Assembly: GCA_005792545.1 (NCBI GenBank)
Contig: SXRM01000400.1
Coordinates: 1 to 38,660 of the forward strand
Source of the DNA: Pseudomonadota bacterium
GTDB lineage: Bacteria; Myxococcota_A; UBA9042
Reading direction: 5' to 3'
DNA length: 38,660 nt
Shown one piece after another: positions 24,677-31,763 of the stretch. Made by a program: the position numbers and the translations under genes. A model generated the notes under the pieces. It saw nothing but the letters and a program-made list of their open reading frames with translations, was not told where the DNA came from and did not search any database. Numbering within the stretch: the stretch's first letter is position 1; each line of letters starts with the position of its first letter.

Positions 24677-25780
24677 ATGCGCGACACCGCCCGCCGCTAT
24701 CATTCGTGGCCCTGGGTCGCGGCCCTGCTGGCCGTGACGCTGGGGGCGTGCAAGCAGCCACCTGCGCAGACAGCTGCGCCGCCAGCGGCCACAGGGCCGG
24801 CGGGTGCCGTGACCGCCGTGGCCGAGCCGCAAGCGCCGACGCCTGCAGACTTGTTCGCGCACGCGACCGTCGTGGGCGTGGAGCCAACAGCCGAGCAGTC
24901 CCTGTCGGCGGTCGTTCGACGCCTGCAGGTCGAGGCTCGTCAGCCTGGGCTGGGTCGATTGGCCGAGTACGCGACCCCGGCGGCGCTGCGCACACTGCGC
25001 ATGGGCGACAATGGGCCACTGTTGGTGCCGCCAACAACCGTGTGGGACCGCGTGGATCCCGAGGTGATGCAGGTCGAGTTCAACGGCGGCCGCGCCGCGA
25101 TGGTGGTGCGTCATCCCGGTTTGCCGCTGACGTCGTGGTTTTACCTGCGCCAGGGTCGGTGGCTTTGGGACATGGCCGACGCGCGCGAGCTGTTGCCGCA
25201 CTGGCCCGGGCCGGAACACCCGGACAATCGCGCGCTGACACTGGCGGAGGCACTGGTTGATGTGCCAGGCGACGGCTTGCCCGAGTTGCGGTTCGAGACA
25301 AGCGCGGGCACGTTCACCTGCACGCTGCGCGCCGACATGGTTCCAGACCTCGCGGCGCACCTGATCGGGTTGGCGACGGGTAAGCGCGCCACCCGCGTCA
25401 TCGAGGGCAGCAAGTTCACGCTGCGGTGGCAACGCGTTCGTTTGTTTGACGGCCAGCTCATCTATAAGCCGTTGGCCGGCAAGCGCATCGAGAGCGGCGA
25501 CCCATTTGGCCACGGGACCGGCCACGCCGGCTTTCGAATCCGCGACCACTTCGACCTGCGCCTTCGCCACGATGCGCCCGGCGTGCTGAGCCTGGTGAGC
25601 CTCGGTCCGCACTCGTGCAGCTCGATGTGGCAGGTGCTGTTGCGGCCTGCGCCAGAGCTGGACGACAAGGCGCCAGTGGTCGGGCTGTGTCGCGATTTGC
25701 CCGTCGTCGACGCCATCAGCCGCATGCCGCAAAACGCGGTGCGGATCGCGCGGGTCCAGGTTCAGCGCGCGAACAAGTAG
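24677..25780 (+). CDS. Lipoprotein with degenerate cyclophilin-type (PPIase-like) domain
   Basis: A 367-residue predicted lipoprotein. The ATG at 24677 gives a clean signal peptide (PWVAALLAVTLGAC) ending in the lipobox Cys, followed by a Pro/Ala-rich spacer. Residues about 60-195 form an unrecognised alpha/beta domain. From about 201 the pattern follows cyclophilin: LRFETSAGTFTCTL, then LAAHLIGLATG, FDGQLIYKPL, ESGDPFGHGTGHAGFRIRD, then GVLSLVSLGPHSCSSMWQVL and VVGLCRDLPVVDAISRM. Where active cyclophilins have FHRVI and MIQGGD, this one has IYKPL and RIESGD, so the catalytic Arg and Gln are missing. It probably has a structural or binding role rather than isomerase activity. Its 3' end overlaps the convergent minus-strand gene by 19 nt. 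Confidence 0.82.
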   Translation: MRDTARRYHSWPWVAALLAVTLGACKQPPAQTAAPPAATGPAGAVTAVAEPQAPTPADLFAHATVVGVEPTAEQSLSAVVRRLQVEARQPGLGRLAEYATPAALRTLRMGDNGPLLVPPTTVWDRVDPEVMQVEFNGGRAAMVVRHPGLPLTSWFYLRQGRWLWDMADARELLPHWPGPEHPDNRALTLAEALVDVPGDGLPELRFETSAGTFTCTLRADMVPDLAAHLIGLATGKRATRVIEGSKFTLRWQRVRLFDGQLIYKPLAGKRIESGDPFGHGTGHAGFRIRDHFDLRLRHDAPGVLSLVSLGPHSCSSMWQVLLRPAPELDDKAPVVGLCRDLPVVDAISRMPQNAVRIARVQVQRANK

Positions 25781-27546
25781 CCCGTCGCTGGCAAGTTGAC
25801 GGGCGCTCCGCTGGAGAGACAGCCGGCCGCGGCGCCCGCTGCGATCGTGCCGCTTTGCCCGCAAGTTGTACCACCAAGTCCAATGCCAATGCGCGAGCCC
25901 GGCGTCGTGCAGTCGGAGCCGGCACTCGCCACGATGCCGACGCGCGCCCTAGCGTAGTCGAACGGGGTGCCGGCACCGGGGTAGGCGTTGAAGCCCTGCA
26001 CCCTGCAGCCAGGGAGCAACTCGGCGCCGGGCAATAGGCCCAGCCAGTTGACCTCAGGCACGCTGAGCTGCACGAACTTGCCGCCCACGATCAAGTGAAA
26101 CAGGCTGCTGGCGCTGATGTTGGCCACCAGCCACGTGGTCTGCTTGGTGGCTTTGAGACCGACGCGCAGCTGGGTGAACGGTAACGCCCAATAGCTGGTC
26201 AACCGCGCCTCGCGATCGTCGAATCTTGGCCGGTTGGGATGCAGCGCGGCAATCGCGGTCCAGTGAACCGCGTCGTAGCCCAGCTCGCTTTTGTCCGCAG
26301 CCACCTTGGCCAATAGCGTCCAGCCGCCGCCGTCGCCTTCCATGTCGCACCAGGCTGCAAAAGGCGTGACCGGCGTGAATGGGCCGTCGGGGTCGAGCCA
26401 CCACACCCCCGATTTGGCCTTGGCGTCTGCGGCCTTGATGGCCTTGCACGAGAGTCCGTAAGTGGCGGGCGTGTTGCGCGAGCACAGGGCCTGCTGGCAG
26501 GTACCCTCTGCGCAAGCGTCGCCATCGTCGAGCGGCAAGTGGCTGCAGCCGCCAGCCATGCCGCACAAATCGATGGTGCACGGCTCGCCGTCGTCGCAGT
26601 TCTGGGCGGTGCAGGGCTCGCCGCCGCTGTCCGTCTCGGCCGCGGTGTCAACTTGGGCATCCACTTGGACATCGCTCTGCGTGTCGACTTGGCCGTCAGA
26701 CGGGGTGTCGGCCGGGACATCGTTTGTGGCGTCGCCGGCAGCATCTGCAGCGTCGCTCAGGACGTCTTTGCCGGCATCTGGTGACGTATCGGCCGGGGCG
26801 TCCGTTCCCGCATCCAAGGCGACATCGGCTATCGTCTCGGGCGCTGAATCCTTGGCCGCATCGACTTGCGCATCGCCCAGGTCCGCGCCGGCATCGCCTG
26901 GCAGATCCTTTGCCGTGTCAACAGGGCTCGAATCTTGCACGGTCTCCACCGCGACTTCGCCGAGCACTTCTGCTTGGCCATCTACCGCGTCGACGGGCGT
27001 CAGTTCGAGCCCGACGTCTTTGGCCACGTCGACTTCTACTGGCCCCAGGTCGCCGACCACCTCGGCGTCCGGCGCGGCCGCCGTCTCTACAACGGCGTCG
27101 GGCGCGGCCGTGTCTTTGACGACGTCGGCGAATGGCGGCAGTTCGACAAACACCGCGCCGTCGAAGGCGGCAGTGCCCAAGTCGCCACCATCCCAACCAG
27201 CAAAGTCCGCGATCGCGTCGAACACCGGCGTATCGGGTGGTAGCGCGCCGTCGTTGCGCGCTACCGCGTCGGCGGCATTGCCCCCCGAGTCGGCGCCAGC
27301 CGCGTCGGCGCCAGCTGCTTCGTGCTGTGCGTCTGCGGTCGTGGCGCAGGCCTCGGCCGTGGCGTCGGTCGAGGACGCGTGCGCGGCGCCGCGGCCGCTG
27401 CGCAACACGTCGGCGCCCGCCCACGCCGTCGGTTCACCGGAGCCGCCCACGGCACAAGCGGCAAGCAACGGTGCCAACGCTAGTGCGGCCCAACGACCGC
27501 GATGCAGCGGTTTGTAATTCGAGCGGGAACGGCCACGAACGTCCAT
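25762..27546 (-). CDS. Lipoprotein with long Asp/Ala linker and fibrinogen-like C-terminal domain
   Basis: A 594-residue predicted lipoprotein. The frame is open to 28128, but beyond 27546 it only mirrors the LysR gene. The ATG at 27546 gives the signal peptide RGRWAALALAPLLAAC with a lipobox. Residues about 40-305 are an Asp/Ala/Val/Pro-rich low-complexity stalk. A Cys-rich segment follows (CTAQNCDDGEPCTIDLCG, about 312-355). From about 362 the sequence matches the fibrinogen-related/collagen-C-propeptide-like pattern: SCKAIKAADAKAKSGVWWLD, then FAAWCDMEGDGGGWTLLAKV, the classic YCDM...GGGWT signature. These domains usually bind glycans or proteins, suggesting adhesion. No ribosome-binding site is present; a TATTGT lies 6 nt before the ATG, so translation may be leaderless. 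Confidence 0.87.
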   Translation of the reverse strand: MDVRGRSRSNYKPLHRGRWAALALAPLLAACAVGGSGEPTAWAGADVLRSGRGAAHASSTDATAEACATTADAQHEAAGADAAGADSGGNAADAVARNDGALPPDTPVFDAIADFAGWDGGDLGTAAFDGAVFVELPPFADVVKDTAAPDAVVETAAAPDAEVVGDLGPVEVDVAKDVGLELTPVDAVDGQAEVLGEVAVETVQDSSPVDTAKDLPGDAGADLGDAQVDAAKDSAPETIADVALDAGTDAPADTSPDAGKDVLSDAADAAGDATNDVPADTPSDGQVDTQSDVQVDAQVDTAAETDSGGEPCTAQNCDDGEPCTIDLCGMAGGCSHLPLDDGDACAEGTCQQALCSRNTPATYGLSCKAIKAADAKAKSGVWWLDPDGPFTPVTPFAAWCDMEGDGGGWTLLAKVAADKSELGYDAVHWTAIAALHPNRPRFDDREARLTSYWALPFTQLRVGLKATKQTTWLVANISASSLFHLIVGGKFVQLSVPEVNWLGLLPGAELLPGCRVQGFNAYPGAGTPFDYARARVGIVASAGSDCTTPGSRIGIGLGGTTCGQSGTIAAGAAAGCLSSGAPVNLPATGYLFAR

Positions 27547-27552
27547 AGCGAG

Positions 27553-27580
27553 ACAATACGCGGGGCAACGCCAATGTCGA
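27553..27580 (-). promoter_or_regulatory. Candidate leaderless promoter for the fibrinogen-like lipoprotein gene
   Basis: On the minus strand TCGACA (27580-27575) and TATTGT (27558-27553) are 16 nt apart. Six bases separate the -10 from the ATG at 27546, placing the predicted start of transcription on the A of the ATG. No Shine-Dalgarno sequence is present. Confidence 0.45.
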
Positions 27581-27605
27581 GCTTTTGTAGGGGCGCCGGT
27601 CGCGC

Positions 27606-27611
27606 TACCCT
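27606..27611 (+). promoter_or_regulatory. Weak candidate -10 element for the LysR gene
   Basis: TACCCT at 27606-27611, 35 nt before the ATG at 27647, with TTTTGT (27583-27588) 17 nt upstream. This gap of 100 nt also carries the divergent promoter of the minus-strand lipoprotein gene, so a regulator binding here could control both. No clear T-N11-A LysR box was identified. Confidence 0.22.
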
Positions 27612-27646
27612 CCCCGCCGCCCGCGTCGCGCGCAATCGGAAATGCT

Positions 27647-28576
27647 ATGCAGCCCGTCCGCCTGGACCTCAACGCCCTTGCTGTCTTCGCCTGCGTGGTG
27701 GACGAAAAAGGCTTCTCGGCTGCGTCGCGCAAGCTCGGCTTGTCCAAGTCCGCGGTCAGCAAGCACGTCTCGCACCTTGAGGACCAGACGGGCACGCGCC
27801 TGCTGCAACGCACGACCCGACGGCTTTCGCTGACCGACGTCGGCGCGGCCCTGTACGAGCGCTGCGCCCGCATCGTGGCGGAGGCCGAACAAGCCGAGCG
27901 CGCCATCAGCCAGCTGCAAACCACGCCCAAAGGTACGCTGCGGGTGTCAGGGCCGCTGGCGTTCGGCATCCGGCATCTTGGCCGGCCGGTCGCAGATTTC
28001 ATGAATCGATACCCAGAGTTGTCGGTTGACTTGCAGCTGTCGGATCGCCTCGTGGACTTGGTGGACGACGGTTTTGATGTGGCGGTGCGGATTTCGCGCT
28101 TGGCCGACAGCAGCCTGATCGCGCGCAAGCTGTGCCCGATGGAGACCTATGGCGTCGCCACCAGAGCGTACCTGGACCGGCACGGCGTTCCGGCCCTACC
28201 GCGCGACCTGGTGGGCCACAACTGCTTGCAGTACTCCTACGCAACGACGGGCGATACCTGGGTGTTTACCGACGGCGACGGCGAGTTGCCCGTCCATGTG
28301 CGCGGCAGCCTGCGCACCAACAACGGCGACGTGATGTTGCAGTCTGTGCTGGCCGATGTCGGCATCGCGCTACTGCCCGCGTTCATCGCCGGTTGCGATT
28401 TGCGCGACGGCCGCCTGATCGAGGTGCTGCCAGCCTTCCGACCGCGCTCCACCGGCGTTTACGCGGTGTACCCGCACAGCCGCCACTTGTCGACCAAGGT
28501 GTGGCTGTTCGTCGACTTCCTGGCCGAGACTTTTGCCCAGCCGAGCTGGGCGCACGCTCCGGTCAAGGTTGCCTAG
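27647..28576 (+). CDS. LysR-family transcriptional regulator
   Basis: A 309-residue DNA-binding regulator. The N-terminal winged helix-turn-helix is typical (LNALAVFACVVDEKGFSAAS, then LGLSKSAVSKHVSHLEDQTG, then RLLQRTTRRLSLTDVG), followed by a linker helix and a periplasmic-binding-protein-like effector domain from about 90 (GTLRVSGPLAFGIRHLGRPV, VDLVDDGFDVAVRISRLADS, GDVMLQSVLADVGIALLPAF). It looks most like the CrgA/DsdC-like subgroup common in proteobacteria. The effector is unknown. LysR regulators often control the divergent neighbour, here the fibrinogen-like lipoprotein gene 100 nt away. The ATG at 27647 has GGA just upstream. Its end overlaps the convergent gene by 14 nt. Confidence 0.94.
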   Translation: MQPVRLDLNALAVFACVVDEKGFSAASRKLGLSKSAVSKHVSHLEDQTGTRLLQRTTRRLSLTDVGAALYERCARIVAEAEQAERAISQLQTTPKGTLRVSGPLAFGIRHLGRPVADFMNRYPELSVDLQLSDRLVDLVDDGFDVAVRISRLADSSLIARKLCPMETYGVATRAYLDRHGVPALPRDLVGHNCLQYSYATTGDTWVFTDGDGELPVHVRGSLRTNNGDVMLQSVLADVGIALLPAFIAGCDLRDGRLIEVLPAFRPRSTGVYAVYPHSRHLSTKVWLFVDFLAETFAQPSWAHAPVKVA

Positions 28577-29777
28577 TCGACCACGGCGCGGGTCGCTCCA
28601 TCCGTAGCGCGCCGACAGCTCGCGCCACCACGCAAACGCGCGCTGGGTCGACGAGTGGATCGAACGGACGGCCGCCGGGCGGATCCCAGCCGACTAGCGC
28701 AGCGATGACTGGCCCCTGCATGGGTACCGCAGCCAACCACCGTGCCGGCCCGATGCGGGTCACGCGTCGCAGGCCACGGCCGTCGAACCAGAAAAGGGTC
28801 GTCTCGCTTGGCGCATCGGCGAGTGCCACCGCCGGTTGACCGCCTTGCGTCAGCAGCCGGGCAGAACTGCCGGTCGGTCCGAGCCGGTGCTGGATGCCGG
28901 TGTCAATGTCGACGCGGACCAGCGCGCCTTGGTCGGTTTCGATGAGCACGCCACGGTCCACAGCAACGACCGCCCGGCCGTCTGGGCCAATTGCGCGGGT
29001 GGCGCCGTCGGGCAGCGACATCCACTGCGTCTGCGGGCCGAGCGGGCCGACACCGCGCACCAGCGCAGTGGTGCCGTCGCCCACCAACGCCCAGATGTGG
29101 TGCGCCAGCCCCACCTGCATCGGCGTGGCCTCACCGGCCAGCGCCACCGCCCACAGCGTCGGCGTCGCGCCCGGCGCGGCATCCACAAAGGCCAAGATGG
29201 CGCCAGCGTCGTCGACAGCGAGGCCGGTCACATGGGTGGCATCGGGCGCCAGCGTGGTCTCGACGGCCTCGGTCCGCCAGATCAACCAGGCGACGGGCGT
29301 GGGATCCGTGGGCATCGGCAACAGCCCATCGGTCAGGTCCGCGCGGGTCGCGGTCGACTCGGCAGCGGGACCGACCCGCGTGACAAATCCGTCACTGGCT
29401 GGCCAGTCGGCCGCGGAATCGAGGGCGGTCTCGCGGGTTGCGCTGCGCGCGGCGAGGTCGACCGCCGCAACCTCCCAACCGCCGCGGCCATCGGCCTGGA
29501 CGACGCGCAATCGGCCGTCGCCACGTCCCGGCAACAAGCGCGGTCGCGGTTGGTCGGGCAGATCGAGGCAGAACCAGCCCAGTTGCAGGGCGTCAGCCGT
29601 TGCGTCGGCGGGCAGGGGCTCGCCGGCGGGGAGCGCCGCCGCAAAGATCTTGGGGGCGCGGCCGGGAGTCGTTTGGCCGGCCTGCTGGTAGCGCGTGGGG
29701 TCGATGTACGGGGGAGCCTCCCGACACGCAGTCAGCACCACCGTCGCCACCGCAATCGCACTGATCAGGCGCACCAT
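28563..29777 (-). CDS. Predicted lipoprotein, beta-propeller-like, unknown function
   Basis: A 404-residue protein. The open frame continues to 30623, but that part mirrors the OmpA-type gene on the other strand. The ATG at 29777 gives a compact lipoprotein signal peptide (MVRLISAIAVATVVLTAC). The mature part is rich in short beta-strand patterns repeating about every 40-50 residues (THVTGLAVDDAGAILAFVD, TTALVRGVGPLGPQTQW, RAVVAVDRGVLIETD, GGQPAVALADAPSETTLFWF), which suggests a propeller or similar repeat fold. I recognise no catalytic motif or named family. The ATG has no Shine-Dalgarno sequence, but a good -10 lies 6 nt upstream, so leaderless translation is likely. Confidence 0.8.
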   Translation of the reverse strand: MVRLISAIAVATVVLTACREAPPYIDPTRYQQAGQTTPGRAPKIFAAALPAGEPLPADATADALQLGWFCLDLPDQPRPRLLPGRGDGRLRVVQADGRGGWEVAAVDLAARSATRETALDSAADWPASDGFVTRVGPAAESTATRADLTDGLLPMPTDPTPVAWLIWRTEAVETTLAPDATHVTGLAVDDAGAILAFVDAAPGATPTLWAVALAGEATPMQVGLAHHIWALVGDGTTALVRGVGPLGPQTQWMSLPDGATRAIGPDGRAVVAVDRGVLIETDQGALVRVDIDTGIQHRLGPTGSSARLLTQGGQPAVALADAPSETTLFWFDGRGLRRVTRIGPARWLAAVPMQGPVIAALVGWDPPGGRPFDPLVDPARVCVVARAVGALRMERPAPWSTRQP

Positions 29778-29783
29778 GGCCCA

Positions 29784-29812
29784 ACCGTAGGCTGGACTGC
29801 CAGATCCGGCAA
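29784..29812 (-). promoter_or_regulatory. Candidate leaderless promoter for the propeller-like lipoprotein gene
   Basis: On the minus strand TTGCCG (29812-29807) and TACGGT (29789-29784) are 17 nt apart, with six bases between the -10 and the ATG at 29777. The predicted start of transcription coincides with the ATG, the same geometry as at 27546. Confidence 0.45.
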
Positions 29813-29869
29813 GCTGCCAGCTTCGCGTGCACGGCCCGCTTGCGCCTGACGAGCGCCAGGACCGGCGCA

Positions 29870-29909
29870 GCCGCAGGACTTGCGGCCAGGGGCCGCTTCT
29901 TCCCCTTTT
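29870..29909 (+). promoter_or_regulatory. Two overlapping, mutually exclusive hairpins followed by a pyrimidine tract
   Basis: GCCGCA (29870-29875) pairs with TGCGGC (29881-29886). The overlapping GCGGCC (29882-29887) pairs with GGCCGC (29891-29896) and is followed by TTCTTCCCCTTTT. Only one hairpin can form at a time, and the second looks terminator-like. It sits upstream of the OmpA-type gene in the divergent interval; whether it is transcribed is unknown. Confidence 0.3.
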
Positions 29910-29918
29910 GAGGGCGCT

Positions 29919-29927
29919 TGCTATCCT
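29919..29927 (+). promoter_or_regulatory. Candidate extended -10 promoter for the OmpA-type lipoprotein gene
   Basis: TGC followed by TATCCT (29922-29927) is an extended -10 element with no matching -35. It lies 43 nt before the ATG at 29971 and is followed by a GC-rich stretch ending GCGCGCC. Confidence 0.35.
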
Positions 29928-29970
29928 CTGCGTGCGCGCCAAGCCGACTGCCGCGCGCCTGGAGAAAGCG

Positions 29971-30759
29971 ATGCGCTTGTTGCTGATTGCCGCCACGACG
30001 CTGCTGGCCCATGGCTGCGTCATGCAGTCCAAGTACGACAAAGACCTGGCCGACCTGAATGCAACGATTGCCAAGAACAAGCAAACGGCCGCAGAGGAGT
30101 TGGAGGCTGCCAACAAGAAATGCGCCGAAGACAAGGCGGCGCTGGATAGCGCGGCAAAGACCGCCGCGGACAAGGCTGCAGCAGAAGCGGCCGCGATCAA
30201 AAAGGATCTCGACGCATGCGTCGCGGCCGGCGGGGACAAGGGCAAAGCGCTTTTGGAGTGCTCCAAGGAACGCGACGCCGCCAAAGACCGCCTGGCGCGC
30301 GTGCAGGCCAGCATCGACAAGGTCAAGCAGGCGCTGCAGTCGATGGCTGCAGCCGGCAAGCTTGAAGTCAAGGAGCGCGCAGGGTTCTTGATCATCGCGC
30401 TAGCGGGCGACATCCTGTTCGACACCGGCAAGGCCAAGCTCAAGGACGAAGCCAGCGGCGTGCTGGGCGAACTGGCCAACATCCTCAAGGCGATGCCGGA
30501 CCGCGCGTTCCAGGTCGCTGGCCATACCGATGACCAGGGCGACGAAGAAAAGAACTGGTCGCTGTCGATGGAGCGGGCGCTAACGGTCGTGCGCTTTCTC
30601 ATCAAGGCGGGCGTGTCGGGCAAGTCGGTGTCGGCCGGCGGCTACGCTTTCTATCAGCCGACTGCCGACAATGCCGCGCCCGACGGCCGCGCCAAGAACC
30701 GCCGGGTCGAGTTTTTGCTGATGCCGAACCTGAGCGAGCTGCTCAAGATGGGCAAATAG
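29971..30759 (+). CDS. OmpA-family lipoprotein with coiled-coil stalk
   Basis: A 262-residue lipoprotein that should tie the outer membrane to peptidoglycan. The ATG at 29971 follows GGAG (29961-29964). The frame is open from 29827, but the added residues do not form a signal peptide. The signal peptide MRLLLIAATTLLAHGC ends in the lipobox Cys. Residues about 20-145 are an Ala/Lys/Asp/Glu-rich coiled coil. The OmpA/MotB-like domain begins at about 150: DILFDTGKAKLKDEA, FQVAGHTDDQGDEE, then NWSLSMERALTVVRFL and, at the end, GRAKNRRVEFLLMP, with the Asp and Arg residues expected for diaminopimelate binding. It resembles Pal-like proteins with a long spacer. No tol genes are adjacent. Confidence 0.93.
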   Translation: MRLLLIAATTLLAHGCVMQSKYDKDLADLNATIAKNKQTAAEELEAANKKCAEDKAALDSAAKTAADKAAAEAAAIKKDLDACVAAGGDKGKALLECSKERDAAKDRLARVQASIDKVKQALQSMAAAGKLEVKERAGFLIIALAGDILFDTGKAKLKDEASGVLGELANILKAMPDRAFQVAGHTDDQGDEEKNWSLSMERALTVVRFLIKAGVSGKSVSAGGYAFYQPTADNAAPDGRAKNRRVEFLLMPNLSELLKMGK

Positions 30760-30801
30760 GGACGCGAATCGCGGTGCCAGAGCCGGCGTTGCATCGCCAA
30801 C

Positions 30802-30820
30802 GGGCCGTTTTGGCCCATTT
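30802..30820 (+). terminator. Weak terminator-like hairpin after the OmpA-type gene
   Basis: GGGCC (30802-30806) and GGCCC (30812-30816) flank a GTTTT loop and are followed by ATTTTC. The stem is only five pairs and the T-run is short. It lies directly before the next start codon, so it could equally affect translation of that gene. Confidence 0.25.
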
Positions 30821-30826
30821 TCGGTG

Positions 30827-31612
30827 ATGCCTATGTTCCGCTTGACGACCTGGTTGTGCTTCGCTTGGTGTGTCGTGCCGTCTTTGGCTGCCGCGGCACC
30901 CGCCCCGCGAGGCATTGAGATCACCTTTGATGTCAGCAGCCGCGACACCCACCTGGGCAGCGGCAAGCTAGTCATCGGCCCCAAGAGTTCCGACGGCGCC
31001 AAGGGCCGAACCGTGCAGTTGAGTGGCAAGACCGAGTCGCTGCTGGGCGTGCTATACCAGGGCGCACTCGATGCCACCAGCTGGGTGGACGCGGCGTGGC
31101 TACCGGTTGAAGCCCATTGGAAAAGTGAGCTGGCCGGCAAGAAAGCCCATACCCTGGCGCGGTTTGCCGACCGCCGCGTCAAGGCGGTATTCAGCCGCCC
31201 TGGGCTGGATCCCGTCGAGTTGGACAAGGCGGTGGACACCGTGCTGCTCGACCCGGTCGCACTGGCGCCGTGGTTGATGCAGCAAAAGCCGCGCGCTGGA
31301 CGGTCGTGGAGCACGCACCTGTACACGGGCATGGACATTTGCAAAGTGGCGTTGTCCGCCGGTCCAGTTGCCGCTGTCACGGTCAAGGGCCAGGCGCGCG
31401 ACGCCGTGCCGGTGTCGGGCGAGACAACCCATTGCCGAATTTCGCGCAAGTTCACACTGTGGTTGCAAGCCAAGGACCAGTTGCCGGTCAAGCTCGTGCT
31501 CTACGATGGCGTGCTCGGCACCATCGACTTTGATCTGGCGTTGGTCAAGACCGTCGAACTGCCCAAACAGCGGCGGCCGAGCGCAGACGATCAGGGGCCG
31601 CCAGCATCCTAG
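30827..31612 (+). CDS. Secreted DUF3108-like protein
   Basis: A 261-residue protein with a Sec-type signal peptide (FRLTTWLCFAWCVVPSLAAA, cleavage near AAAAP) and no lipobox, so it is probably periplasmic. The body is beta-rich: ITFDVSSRDTHLGSGKLVIG, GLDPVELDKAVDTVLLDPVA, then VKLVLYDGVLGTIDFDLALV. The order (a short conserved-strand start, a polypeptide with TLARFADRRVKAVFSR, and a late substrate-like strand set) resembles DUF3108, a family of envelope proteins of unknown function. The match is from pattern memory only. The frame also starts at a GTG at 30824, just before the ATG at 30827; a further ATG at 30833 is possible. It is 67 nt downstream of the OmpA-type gene and may be cotranscribed with it. 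Confidence 0.78.
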   Translation: MPMFRLTTWLCFAWCVVPSLAAAAPAPRGIEITFDVSSRDTHLGSGKLVIGPKSSDGAKGRTVQLSGKTESLLGVLYQGALDATSWVDAAWLPVEAHWKSELAGKKAHTLARFADRRVKAVFSRPGLDPVELDKAVDTVLLDPVALAPWLMQQKPRAGRSWSTHLYTGMDICKVALSAGPVAAVTVKGQARDAVPVSGETTHCRISRKFTLWLQAKDQLPVKLVLYDGVLGTIDFDLALVKTVELPKQRRPSADDQGPPAS

Positions 31613-31666
31613 AATCCGCTGGGTTGCCAAGCACTTACCAGCACTTGTCAGGCAAAAGCACCCTGG

Positions 31667-31696
31667 TTGCGCGCATGTGACGCAAGTTTCTATACT
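31667..31696 (+). promoter_or_regulatory. Candidate promoter for the lamin-tail lipoprotein gene
   Basis: TTGCGC (31667-31672) and TATACT (31691-31696) are 18 nt apart. GCGCCG follows the -10. The leader to the ATG at 31764 would be about 60 nt and ends with AAGGG (31754-31758) as ribosome-binding site. The -10 and its downstream bases closely resemble those before the giant lipoprotein gene at 7628. Confidence 0.5.
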
Positions 31697-31763
31697 GCGC
31701 CGTTCGCGTTTCGCTGCCGCGGCACCCGCGTGGGTTCCCGGCGCGGACGAGCCAAGGGTTGCC

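Noticed and set aside
24662-25864. 400-residue minus-strand frame opposite the cyclophilin-like gene
   Set aside because: Gln/Arg/His-rich shadow; the plus strand has a lipobox and cyclophilin motifs.
26462-27517. 351-residue plus-strand frame opposite the fibrinogen-like lipoprotein
   Set aside because: Ala/Ser-rich mirror of the Asp/Ala stalk; no start signals.
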